From Ectocarpus siliculosus (taxonomy: Eukaryota; Sar; Phaeophyceae; Ectocarpales; Ectocarpaceae), in assembly GCA_000310025.1 (NCBI GenBank), contig FN649742.1, forward strand, positions 841,383 through 905,382: a DNA stretch of 64,000 nucleotides, given 5' to 3'. Positions 1-11,121 of this stretch are shown here, in pieces. The notes below the pieces were generated by a model. It saw nothing but the letters and a program-made list of their open reading frames with translations, ran no database searches and was not told the origin of the DNA. The position numbers and the translations under genes were made by a program. Position 1 is the stretch's first letter. Each line of letters begins with the position of its first letter.

Positions 1-828
1 GCGTACCCTCTTCACCTTCATCGTCTACGTATACACGGAAAACAATGCCGTCGCCACAAAGCTACACAGCCCATCTTTTGGGGACGGAAAAATATTTGAT
101 TATGTGTTGTCTGTTCTATTGGTATGGGTTGTTGGGAATAATAAACATGAGGAAGCGTTCGATGCCCGAGAAAACGGGTGTGCGTGCTTTCAAGTGCAAA
201 AGGAAACAACGCTCCCGGTTGAGTTGAGTCCCCACGAACCGACTTCCATGTCGCGAAGCACACGGCACTCGTGCATATCATAATCGGCAAGCCGGCTGTT
301 GTATAGCCCGTCATATGCACGCCCAAAGCAAAGAGAATGCCCAAACGAAAGCTCTGGAGTAATCTCGAGGATGCGGCTTGAGCCACGGCAATTGGTATTG
401 ATATGTCGGTGCTGTGCTGGCTTGTCTGTTTTATGAAAGTCCATGCGGTCTCCCGCCCTTCGCACTCCAGCGCGGAGTATCCTCTGCCTTGGAGTTCGAC
501 TGACTCTCGAGGGCCCACTCGGATCCCCGAACAAACGCAACACATGTTAAAGGTCTCTGCTGGACAAGAAACGAAAACACCGAGGTTTCGAAGGTGCACC
601 AGAGTACAGTAGTTGAAAAGCCAGCCACGCAAACAGGATAATTGCTGTCGGTAGAATTCGATAACGGGATGCTCACCTAGCTCGTGGTCTTCTTTGGAGG
701 TTGCTCAGTTCTGTGCGTGGGTTGTGCTTAAGCCCGTCAACCCTCTCGCCGCGAGAACCTGTGGCGCCCGCTCACTCCATCGCCGGTAGCTGCGCCCGAA
801 ACTGCTTCAATTCTGCCTCCGTGGACAG
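1..828. other. no gene called; possible intron or upstream exons of the fibrillin gene
   Basis: I see no exon with both convincing splice sites and recognisable protein similarity in this stretch. Open frames exist on both strands but overlap each other and lack family motifs. Earlier exons of the fibrillin gene whose last exon follows at 829 may lie here or left of the window. Confidence 0.3.
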
Positions 829-1068
829 GTCCTCGCCGCTGCTTCGTTGGAGGGAGACAAGCGCCTCACGCTCTCGTTCCGCCGCTCGCAGTACTCGCCG
901 CAAACGCTTCTCGGTCGGGACGTGTCGGCGACGCTGCCTCCGTTCAAGGTCAGCTTCCCGGAGATCCCCGGCACCAACGCCGGTTGGATTGACACCACCT
1001 TCATCGACGAAGAAATCCGGGTCGCGAGAGCTTTTGGTGGAAATCTGTTCGTTCTGGCTAGAGTCTGA
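829..1068 (+). CDS. PAP/fibrillin family protein, last exon (partial gene)
   Basis: Terminal exon of a plastid lipid-associated protein (fibrillin), a family of plastoglobule and thylakoid proteins that bind lipids or prenylquinones. The frame opens after an acceptor-like CAG at 826-828 and ends at TGA 1066-1068. Seen directly: the C-terminal family signature GWIDTTFIDEEIRVARAFGG, followed by NLFVLARV and the stop. The preceding segment (KRLTLSFRR ... LPPFKVSFPEIPG) fits the beta-rich end of the domain. Fibrillins are usually 200-350 aa, so about 80 aa here is only the C-terminal end; the rest must be in upstream exons I could not place. The opposite strand is also open and reads as a charged helix, but it carries no family motif and I treat it as a shadow. 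The exact acceptor is uncertain. Confidence 0.7.
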   Translation, partial: VLAAASLEGDKRLTLSFRRSQYSPQTLLGRDVSATLPPFKVSFPEIPGTNAGWIDTTFIDEEIRVARAFGGNLFVLARV

Positions 1069-3161
1069 ACAACAACGAGAAGGCGACGAAAATTGGGGCG
1101 TGCGGGTAATGGGCTTGGCGCGCTCGCCGCTGAGTACACCGCCGGGAGCCGTTTCTCGAATGCTTTTGGTTGGACTCGTGAATTCTTTGCTGTTACACAG
1201 GATGGACTGATCGGTCTGCGTAGTGACCTCCACCCGGAGGGCTTGGGGTTTTGTGGTGCGAATGCATGCATGTACAGAGCGCATGAGGATACGCAAGATG
1301 GCGGTATAGAGGCGGTGTCAATAGGGTTGTAGGGATAGACTATGACAGAATCTGTGTCGTGCTGACCTCGCTTTTGGGTCGCAAGAAGCGAGCGACTACA
1401 GCTAGCTGTTGTACGACAGTGTGGTGCAATTTTTTGCTGGCAAATGTGTTCGGTACTACTACTACAGCAGTTTGCTCTTCGAGGCGTGTACCATATCATA
1501 CCGTTTTCTGGTTGCTACAGCAGCGCAACTAAAGCGCCCAACAGTATGCACTGAATCAACAATGTTGTCAAGTAAGTCTGATGCTCTCACCGGGATGAGT
1601 GCGAAATGGGCGGATGCGCGTGTGTGCGGAAGGCGTTGCGGTGTGAATATACTTTTTATTGTTGAAGTGGGTTGCATTACGGGAGTAAATTGGTAACTTC
1701 AGGACCATATACACTGTAGTAGGTAAAGAGGAACGAGTTCCAGCGTCGATGTTTTTCCCGATTTCATGCCACCTCTGTTTCGCGTTCAAATCATGGCATG
1801 CGCCGAACGCTGAAAATGGCATGGCGAAAACAGAAAGAAATGAGCTTACGCGTGCCATTGAAGCCTGGCGGAAATCCGATTTTGGCTGGAATTAGCTGCC
1901 GCAATTCTTCAGCTAACTTGCTTGCTTGAGGGTCCCCGCAGGAACCCTCCCGCACTTTAATTGTTTCCGACTTCGAGTACAATAATCCTGTGTCGACTGC
2001 AACAATAATAATTCTCCGCCGACAAGCGAGTAAATGATGTCTCTGCGTGTAGACACGCTAAATAAACACGCTTGCCTGCCTACAAGAGTAGAAGGTATTG
2101 CTGCACCCGAAATCGGGGAGAGAGGCGTATATAACACACAGCGAAGCTAATCAATACTTCATTCATGACAGAGGTTTTTACCTCTTGCCCCTTCCTTCGC
2201 CCCCTTGCCACACCGAAAAAAAGTTTGCGCTTGTTGGGATTTCAACGCTATCGTCAGAGGCCCTCTCCTTAATAAACGTAAGTGCGCGCCCTCCGATTGG
2301 TCAACGCCGGCGCGAGCCTAGCCGCTTCGCAGCACCAGTGGCGCGATCGGCGCCGTAGGTGTAGAGGAGAGCGGGCTATGTAGACGAATTAATTGTGTGT
2401 GCGTGTGGGTGCAAGCGGCTTACGCATAATTATTTCTGTGTGTATTTATTTTTTCCAAATGAACGGACCTTATAACCTTTGTAAGTTAACCTGTGACCAC
2501 GGGAATCGACCGCGTCGAGTGTTGGATCAGTACGGACATACGAAGGTACTGGGTGGAGAGAGATCGGGACGGTTTTTAATGTGAAGACAACAACAACACC
2601 ACCAACAACAACAACAATAACCTGTAAACCTGCAGTCTTAAAGATCCCGAAAACAATGGGTTGGTCCGCTTTGCTTCTTCTCTCCCCCCGTCCTTCCCTC
2701 TCTCGGAAAAGTCAAGAGTCAAGAGGCTCACCACGCCGCCGTTTCACTTACTCCCTTCACTCGACATCATCGCCTACCCAATCGACTAGGAGGCTTTGCT
2801 TCGGGCGCCCGATCCCAGCTGATATGACGTCGACTGGTGAGAGGAGGTTGTCACAAGCTTTGACTGAGCGTCCATCGTCAATCACGCACCCTTGCTGTTT
2901 GAAGAAGGCGTGAGTTGGACGTCCGCGCAACGAAGAGACACGCGCTCTCAAACAGGACTGTTGGCAAGACGGAGATAGAGAGGATTCCCGAAGATCGCAA
3001 CTAGTATTAGCAGCAGCAGCAGTACTGCCCGTCAGCAACGTCGAGTGGGTCGGGTTGGCACTGCTGTGCGTACAACCCACACAATATGCCCCCCTTTGTT
3101 GTGCGTCGTTTGCTCTCATCATCCAATTGTAGCGTGCAACAGGGAGCAGGAGAGGCCTCCC
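1069..3161. other. intergenic, no gene recognised; 5' flank of the TALE gene
   Basis: Short open frames on both strands without splice logic or similarity. Includes a CAA/ACA-rich tract near 2585-2625. The last few hundred bases are presumably promoter and 5' UTR of the gene starting at 3162, but no specific promoter element could be recognised. Confidence 0.3.
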
Positions 3162-6100
3162 ATGGTGGGACACCAGGACGATGAGCAGCAGCAGCCGCGG
3201 CTGGACCCTACAACGACAACGCAGCACCTGCAGCACGCCCGAGACTACCTGGCGACTCTGCACGGCGATAGGGCCGCGTCGTGCTCCGACTTGGAGGAGG
3301 AGGCGAAGGTGTTCCTCGACTCCCCCTCCACGGAAGAGCAGACCCGACGCTTCCGTCTGATCTACCAGCTCGTGCGCTACCAGGTGGGTGGACTGACTGC
3401 TGTCTGAGAGATCGTGTCCAAGCGTCTAGACTACAGCAAGTAGGATACGGTGGTCGCCCTTTCTGGAGTTACTTCGTACATTCGTCGTGGTGATGACCCC
3501 TTTTGGGTCGAACGATTCTTTCGTGGATTCTTTACGATGATTCCCTTGGAATTCCCACCGGCCTTCGGCCCTCCACGGCACCGAAGAGAACAAGAGCGGG
3601 TGCATAGCAGCAGAGGGGAGGGTCTTTTCGGGGCCCTGTGTATCCTAATGCAGGAGCACGTTGATTATTCATGCGTCGGTTCGTAGAGGGCACGGCGGGT
3701 GTGTGTATCACACCCCCGTTTCAAGTAACCATCGATAATCACAGCAACGGAATGTCATGGACTATTTAGCACTTCTAGCCTCCTCGTCGATGTCTACCGT
3801 CGTGTCTATACCGAGTACCGTAGGTGACACAAGATATCACCCCCCCCCTAGATCGACTCTCAAGGTTCCGTTTTTCCACGGCAGCAAGAGCGGCGTTGGA
3901 GAAAATGTCGGCCTGGAACCGTCTCGTCAAGTACCTTCCGCAAACGTTTCGTTTGTTTGTATATCTTCTTAAATAGTCATGGAGTAGTCGAGCTCTGAAA
4001 ACTGGTCGAGGGGTGTGATATCTTGTGTCATGAACCTACCAACACAACCGTCGGTTGCGCACGATACCTACCCCGTGAAACCCCACTCATTACTCTACGA
4101 CAAAGAAGTGCCACACACACTCAACGCTACGTTTTCGGAAAGATCTTGACGAAACGGTTAGATACAACGCCGCCACTGCTGTTTTCGCCCCAGCAGAGCA
4201 ATCGAGCTTTGAAAATCGGGTGTGTGGTAACGTACGCAACCTCCTGGCAGTAGTTATACCATTATTCGTTTTTCGAACGGATTTTTTTTTTTTCTGGTTG
4301 CTCTTCCCGGTTGACCCCCGACACTGCGCCTCTCAACGACAGTTCCATTGCTCGAGGTTACGTTGCAAGAGCAGACGTATGTGATGCCAATCGCAGAGGA
4401 AGGTACTCTGTTGCGACTCGGCTGGCAAGCGGGATCGATCGTCTCCTCTGCGTTGCCATCTCTCCCTTACCCGCACACCAATCGTCCTCCTTTCGTGTTC
4501 CCCGGTCTTTTCTGAACGGAATATTTCTTCCCCCTACACACACCCTTACCCACTTGAAGCAACGAACCCGCCCTGCGCGCAACACTACCCGCCGATAACC
4601 ATGAGCAGATCCACAGCCACACGCACAACATGTACGCCATTCTTCAGGAGAAGCTTGCTGCCATGGCAAGAGTACAGGTGAGCACCAAAACGACCGCAGA
4701 GGGATATTCCTTCCCGAGGCTGCCCTGGGGCACAACCGTGTACAGTAGAATAGCACGTGCAACGAGTCTAGCCTGGTTTGTGTCGTGTTCTCCGCACCCC
4801 TCTTCGTTTCGGTGAAATAACAATATATATATGCGGACTTGGACTACCCCCGAAGACACTTGCCGTTCGTCTGCTGTGCATCTTACAGTGTTGTCTCTAA
4901 AACACGTTTTCTCTGCAGTTTATCGCCAGGAATTGGCGGGTGTTGCCTGTTTCATTGCTGCGAAGTGTTCAGTCATGCCTGGTGTGACCGGATGGTCTCA
5001 ACAAGTCAGATTTTTGGAGCAGTCATGAACCCAAATTCGAGGGCATAGGTTTTCCACACAAGACGGGCGCCTAACAAGTTTCTCTGCGTGTTGTGATAAT
5101 TCTGTGCTTTGGTAAAGGTTGCCGACGACCTTGTTTTTTTTTTTATCTGGCATGTCAAGCATGTTCTCACATCCTTGTGTGTTTTATCTGGGAGGTCAAG
5201 CGTGTTCTCATCCTTGTGTGTTTTCCGTCTCGTGTGCTCCTTCCTCGATCTCGTCGTGAATTTTTACGTTCTCTTTTGTTTCGTTCGGGCAGGCTACGGT
5301 GGGCAACGCCGATGATGACCCCGACGTCAAAGAGCTTACCATCGCTCTCGTCAACGGAAGGATTGTCGACGCCACCATCAGGTATTGCCGTCGTCGTCGT
5401 CGTTGTCGTTGTTGTCATCCTCATGCTGCTTCACTCGCGATACTCTTACGTTCCGAAGCCCATCCAGCGCCCTCCAGCGCCCTCCAGCGCCCTCCAAGTG
5501 TCAGTCTGATCGAAGGGACGGAGCCTACCTCCCACCAAAGTAGGGATGACTGTCCGGTTTTGTGATTGTTGCAATATTGTGATGTTGGCTGACCCTGCCT
5601 ACGTTGTGCGGGACGTTCGCTGTTGAAGGGTGATCGAGCGGGCCGTCGAAGCCATGCGCGACCTCAACGGGAGGAACGAGGCCGGAACAAAGGCAAAGGC
5701 CTCCTCCTCGACCTCCTCCGCATCATCATCCCCGGCAAGCAACACCCCGCCGCCCGAATCATGGGAGCAGCCCAGAAAGCAGCAGCAGGAGAGGCGAAAA
5801 CAGAGGCGGGAGAAGGAGCGCCCCGAAGCCACCCCAATAGGAAGGACCTTCGATTCGCCTTCGAAGCTGCCCAAGCGATCCCGTCTGCCGGCCGCGGCGG
5901 TGAAGGAGATGAGGTCCGTGTTGTTTTTTCGCGCGCGCGGTAGCGTTCCGGCGGACCAGAAGCCGGACAGCAGTGGTGGCAAGCTAGGCTGGTAGCGCCC
6001 TTCATTGTTTTTTTTTTCTTTCGCGGCAGCGGTTGTTGGCGTTTTGCGATTGGCTGTACGATGCCAGAAGGCGGAAGAGAGCAGACTGGTTCCGTTTATT

Positions 6101-8787
6101 TTGTACGCCCGATTGGTATCAAGAAAAAAGAGCACGTGCTGCTGTTATCACTCACCCGTGCACACGTTGCTCGACGTTTGAAGGAGGCGTTTTGTCGTCG
6201 AACGCGAGCGGGGAACGGGAGACATTCGGCGAAACGATATGAGCCTAGAAAGAGATTGTGGTTCCAACGCATAACGTAGAGCCGCAAGAACGCTCGTCTT
6301 GCGCTGTTGCAGCAGCAAACCTTAACCTCGGCATGTTTGATCCTTCGCTCTTTAGACGTGTGCTACGCTGGCTGACTGAGAGTTTTGCGACAGAACTTTT
6401 TCGTGGTGCTCACACTGACCCGTCCCTACCTCTTGTGACCGACCTGTGCGTGCTCTTGCTTGTCCATCTCTCGCCAAACAACCAACACACGATGCCAGGA
6501 CTTGGCTCGACCAGCACTGGGACGACCCCGTACCGACTCACGAGGAGAAGAATAGCTTCGCTATCAAGCACGACATCACCACCAAACAGGTACATGCGTA
6601 TCACCTATTAATACGATCTCCCTTTGGGTAGTACGCCGCAGATCCAAGTTTCGAATTCCGCACTTTGGGCGCATTCTGTGGGGTCTGTGGTATGGAGTAA
6701 GAGCAATGCATAGTTGCCAGGCTCGACCCGACATGCCCGCAGTGCCTGCGTAGCCTACGACCAGTGCCATAGAGGGTTGCGTTGGTTTCTGTTTATTTCT
6801 TGAATATTTCCTCTTTGTGTTTTTCCAGGAAACGGCATGCTGGTTGACCAACTAGCTGCTGTGGTGCAGCGCCCGTCCGGGCCACTGTGGATGTTGATTG
6901 ATTTCACTGCGTCGTTTATCCACCGCCACTACTGACTTCCAAGTTCAAGCCACCGAGAATAGCTATTGGTATAATTAGCAGTGTTGCTGCGTGTTGCCGT
7001 ACTGATTCCAGGATCCAAGATTCGGCGATGGTTTGCGCTAGATTTGACAGCAGTGAATACGTCTCTTTGTTCCTAGCATTACGCAGCCCCTTCGAGTTTT
7101 CGTTTGCTCCCCCTGTTGTGGCATGCGAACAACGATTCACGCCCGCCTGTATTCATGCAGTATGCGAGTTCCTCGCGCTCGCTGCTAGTGTGTCACCGTG
7201 AGCCAGTAGACTTTCGTTCGTCTCGAGGCTATGATCAATTCCCCTCCGCGTGTTAAACCCCTCCCCCTCCGGAGTGCTTCCACCCTCGCCCTCGTTTTCG
7301 GATTTGGTGTCTCGGTCTGCTGTGTGGTTTTGTTAACCGTGCTCTTGTGTGGTGTTGCGTTCGTTTTTCTTCGTGTCAACGTTCCAGGTGGAGAACTGGT
7401 TTATCAATATCCGCATGAGGGAGTGGCGGCCGGCCATGCGCCGGGCGTTGGATCATGCCGAGGTATGCTGATTCCGCGTAAGCTCGTGGTTTAAGTTGCA
7501 GTACGATAGTGCCGGCGGCGCAGGGCCAACGGCACCACTATCGCTTACCGTTTGGTGCCCCTGTTTATTGGGACACGCTGTCAATGTTTGATTCGGCGTG
7601 TGCGGTGCTTGCTCTGCCGTGCCCGTCTTAATGCAATACATAGTGCGCAAGAGCGCATGCTGCCTGCGGTCCTCTATCAATACCTCCCCGCATTGATACC
7701 CCTTTGGGCCGTATCGTGGCATGTTCTTGTTGACATAACATATTTTGTCGCAACCACCATCGTGACGGAACCATGCCGTACGTCTTCTTGTCTCTTGCCG
7801 CTGTGCCGCCACCGTATATACTGTTTTTGACGTCGCATATTGTTGTTACAGGAGACCGGCTCGTACGCCGAGTTCTCCAGGCTCCTCCAGCACACCGCCG
7901 AAGGCAACGTCTTCAAGAAGGTGTGCATACCTGTCTAGCTCTTAGCTGGCCGTATCATAGGGTGCCGTGTTTTCGAAATACAACAAGGTCATGCGACCCG
8001 TCCTTAGGTCACCGGAGATGCCGGTTCGGGATGCACAACCACAGTAAACCGCTCGTCGAATTTACGGCTCCAGAGAGAAGACCCCTCTGGAGATACCGTG
8101 GGTGCTCTCGCGGACCTTGAAAGGGTGCACCGTGCATCTTTCGGTTTTGATGTCTTGGCTCGACGGCATTCAGCGTCCACATCCTAATGCGATTTTTTGG
8201 GACTTCAAGCTTTGGTTGGGGGGGCACCATTTAGCGTTTAACTCACACGTTAAACCTGTAGGCCACGCGGAATCCCTGAGTGACGGCGGAGGGGAGTGGG
8301 CAACGTTGCGGCAGATGTTGATGCATGTATTTTCTGGGCGACCCTCAAGCCAATTCCTCTGCATCTACGCTAGATGTGCGGGTTCGTATCGTACACGAGC
8401 GTGATGGAAGGGGGGCGTTCTGTGATCCAGATTTCGCGGCACGGCACGCGTGTGATTTTCCGGCATCAGCAGAACGTAAGGTTGTCATCGAATTTTCCGG
8501 TGTCAGCAGAGAGAAGAAGTTGGCATCCACACATATCGTCTTTTACCAGAGGAGGTGATTGTGGCGGGTTTCCCTCTGTCTAGGCGCGCAATGCTCACCC
8601 CCTGCACCCCCTTTACGTGTACCCGGCGGCCCCACCTCCCATCGCATCGTGTTGTTAGTTCCTTGAGGAGCGCCAGATGGGTCATGGCTCCACCCTGGTG
8701 CCCCCGCCCAGCCTCCAGCGCTTCATTGGCGCCCAGGGCTTTGCTGCTTTCGCTGGAGACGGCAGGGCGAGCAAGCGGTCGCGCTGA
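3162..8787 (+). CDS. TALE-class homeodomain transcription factor, complete 8-exon gene, 336 aa
   Basis: Predicted nuclear DNA-binding protein. Exons: 3162-3383, 4609-4677, 5293-5381, 5629-5913, 6499-6589, 7388-7462, 7852-7920, 8677-8787. All have GT-AG borders, all phases match, and the total is 1011 nt. The homeodomain spans exons 4-6 (about aa 203-267): KRSRLPAAAVKEMR, then TWLDQHWDDPVPTHEEK with the three-residue loop extension (PVP at the TALE PYP position), then recognition helix VENWFINIRMREWRP. Trp48, Phe49, Ile50, Asn51 and Arg53 are all present, and Ile50 is typical of TALE proteins. The N-terminal 100 aa are predicted helical and could hold a dimerisation region, but I cannot assign KNOX or PBC. 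A Ser/Pro/Gln-rich linker (about aa 140-200) precedes the homeodomain. The tail ends KRSR, possibly a nuclear signal. Brown algal TALE proteins ORO and SAM control the sporophyte programme; whether this is an orthologue of either or a third TALE gene cannot be decided here. Confidence 0.87.
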
Positions 8788-8836
8788 GGGGCATGACTGG
8801 GCGGAAAGTCGAACGAACGCGAGAATCGTCGTTGTT

Positions 8837-9690
8837 AGTCGTGTCGCTTAGGGTCCTACAGGCTTGTTGTTGTCGCTCATGAAGCCATGGCTCGCCTTCG
8901 TGGGTACGTTAACAAGAGACGCTGTGGACACAATTCAACGGTGTATTGTACTCATTGCACGTAGCGTGTTCGTTGATCCTTGTCAGTCGTGTCGCTTTGC
9001 GTCCTAGAAGCTTGTTGTTGTTGTTGCTCATGAAGCCATGGCTTGCCTTCGTGGGTACGTTAACAAGAGACGCTGTGGACATAGTTCAACGGTGTATTGT
9101 ACTCATTGCACGTAGTGTGTTCGTTGATCCTTGCCAGTCGTATCGCTTTGCGTCCTAGAGGCTTGTTGTTGTCGCTCATGAAGCCATGGCTTGCCTTCGT
9201 GGGTACGTTAACAAGAGACGCTGTGGACATAGTTCAACGGTGTATTGTACTCACCGCACGTAGCGTGTTCGTTGATCCTTGCCAGTCGTGTCGCTTAGCG
9301 TCCTAGAGGCTTGTTGTTGTCGCTCATGAAGCCATGGCTCGCCCTTGTGGGAACGTAAGCAAGAGACGTTGTGGACACAATTCAACGGTGTATTGTACTC
9401 ATTGCACGTAGTGTGTTCGTTGATCCTTGCCAGTCGTGCCGCTTAGCGTCCTAGAGGCTTGTTGTTGTCGCTCATGAAGCCATGGCTCGCCCTTGTGGGA
9501 ACGTCAGCAAGAGACTGTGTGAACAAAAACTGCACGTATTGTGCATGCTTAGAAACATTGCACGTATCGTGTAGAAGCATTTTCAATCGTGCAGCTGAGC
9601 GTCCTAGAGGCTTGTTGTTGTCGCTCGCGAAGCCATGGCTCGCCTTCGCGGGAACGTCAGCAAGAGACGCTTGTGAACATGACGCACCGC
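8837..9690. repeat. tandem repeat array, about 150-bp unit, about 5.7 copies
   Basis: Copies begin near 8837, 8987, 9137, 9285, 9434 and 9585, each marked by CTTGTTGTTGTCGCTCATGA and CCATGGCTCGCC. The last copy is the most divergent. The array starts about 50 bp after the stop of the TALE gene. Open frames inside it are products of the repeat period and are not called as genes. Confidence 0.9.
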
Positions 9691-9813
9691 GTAAAAACAC
9701 TTGTTGTTTTGGTCTCTCGCGGCTGGGGATGGCGGTTGAGTTTGTCGCGATATGGGACGATATCAGCGCTCCGATATTCGTCGTCGCTAAAGTACCTAAA
9801 TAGGCTTTGCGCT

Positions 9814-9913
9814 NNNNNNNNNNNNNNNNNNNNNNNNNNNNNNNNNNNNNNNNNNNNNNNNNNNNNNNNNNNNNNNNNNNNNNNNNNNNNNNNNNNNNNN
9901 NNNNNNNNNNNNN
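9814..9913. other. assembly gap (100 N)
   Basis: Exactly 100 N, the usual placeholder for a gap of unknown size, just downstream of the tandem array. The array may have caused the assembly break. Confidence 0.95.
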
Positions 9914-11121
9914 TTGTATGGTGTGGGAGGGGAGGGGAGGGGAGGGCGGCTCTGCTGCGAGTTGAAGGCGGGGGTGTAACTACTGAAGTTGATGGTTGCC
10001 GATGAAGGCGTTTTAGAGGAGAATTGCTAGTTGTGGGTGGAAAATTTGGGGCGACTACTACATAGGGGGGCATTGGGGTGGTGACGGCCCGTGAGGTACT
10101 GAGCATCTATCTGTCGTTTGTAGATTGTCAGACGAAATTTTGTGGTTGAACGAGATTTGAAAGCGGAAGTCTCTGCTGTCTAGTCCAGTACCGCGGTTGT
10201 TGGAGCGATTGCGAGTGTGTGATCGGAGTAACAAAGAGATGATTTTGTACATCAGAGGGTGCTAGTCTGCGTTTGTTCGCTGCAGGTTGTGTGTTGGAGA
10301 ATACCACGTCGCCCAATTTGCTTGTTACGTGGAGCAATAAATGCACCAATAGGCACACTGCGCGGTCGAGGGAGACGATGAGCGACTTGATTTTAGCCGA
10401 GGGTCGGTCTGGCGTAAACAAGAACTTCCAGTTTTGTCTTCAGCTGACGTCACTGGACCTTCACTGACTGAAGGGACGCCAACGCATCTCCTCGAGTCCT
10501 TCCCCGAGTAATCGTGCGCCTTTTCTGGGGTGGTATGTCTTGTTCCTGCGGAAAATGGCATAATTAACCACCTCGTCGTGGGCCACACCGCGCAGCGTAC
10601 GGAAATAGTCTACAGGGTATCAATCGTTGTTCGAGGCTAGAGTTTTCCGACGTCGCCGATGTCCCCGGCCCGTCGCGCGAGGTGGTCGGCATCGTTCCCT
10701 CCTGGCTTCCACGCCTGGTCGGTCTCGGTCCGTGACCATTGCACGTTGATTGTGGCGCGTGAGGCGTAACAAATCGCTCTTCGGGTCCAACCAACTGAAC
10801 GGCATCACAGGGTTAGAGTCATGCCGCTCCGACAGCAGCACTCCCTACGAACCGAACGAAATTGCATGCGTGTGGTCACCCGGAATCCTCAACGCTGCCA
10901 GCCTATTCTTCCTCCACCAGAGAACCGCAGCAATAAACAGTGTATAAAAATTACCAACCAAAAACACCAATAATGGCTGTGTCTTCGTGTAGTGAGCCGT
11001 GAGAGGCAATCAATCTTGTCAATAGACGTGTCCCATCCTCTTTTCCCCCGATCTCAAGAACATCGTATTGAACCGCACTCGTACTGCTCTCTAAACCAAC
11101 ACCGTTAACAAGATGTTAAGG
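9914..11121. other. no gene recognised; 3' flank of the minus-strand pseudokinase gene
   Basis: GGGGA-rich tract after the gap (9920-9945), then unique sequence with only short overlapping open frames. Part of 10.9-11.1 kb should be the 3' UTR of the gene ending at 11122. Confidence 0.3.

Noticed and set aside
772-1296. 174-codon minus-strand frame reading as a charged coiled coil
   Set aside because: It is antisense to the fibrillin exon, which carries a specific family signature; the helix-like look is a codon shadow.
9589-10106. Open frames running through N runs
   Set aside because: They are open only because N is translated as X; the same applies around 27.4 kb and 40.1-40.8 kb.
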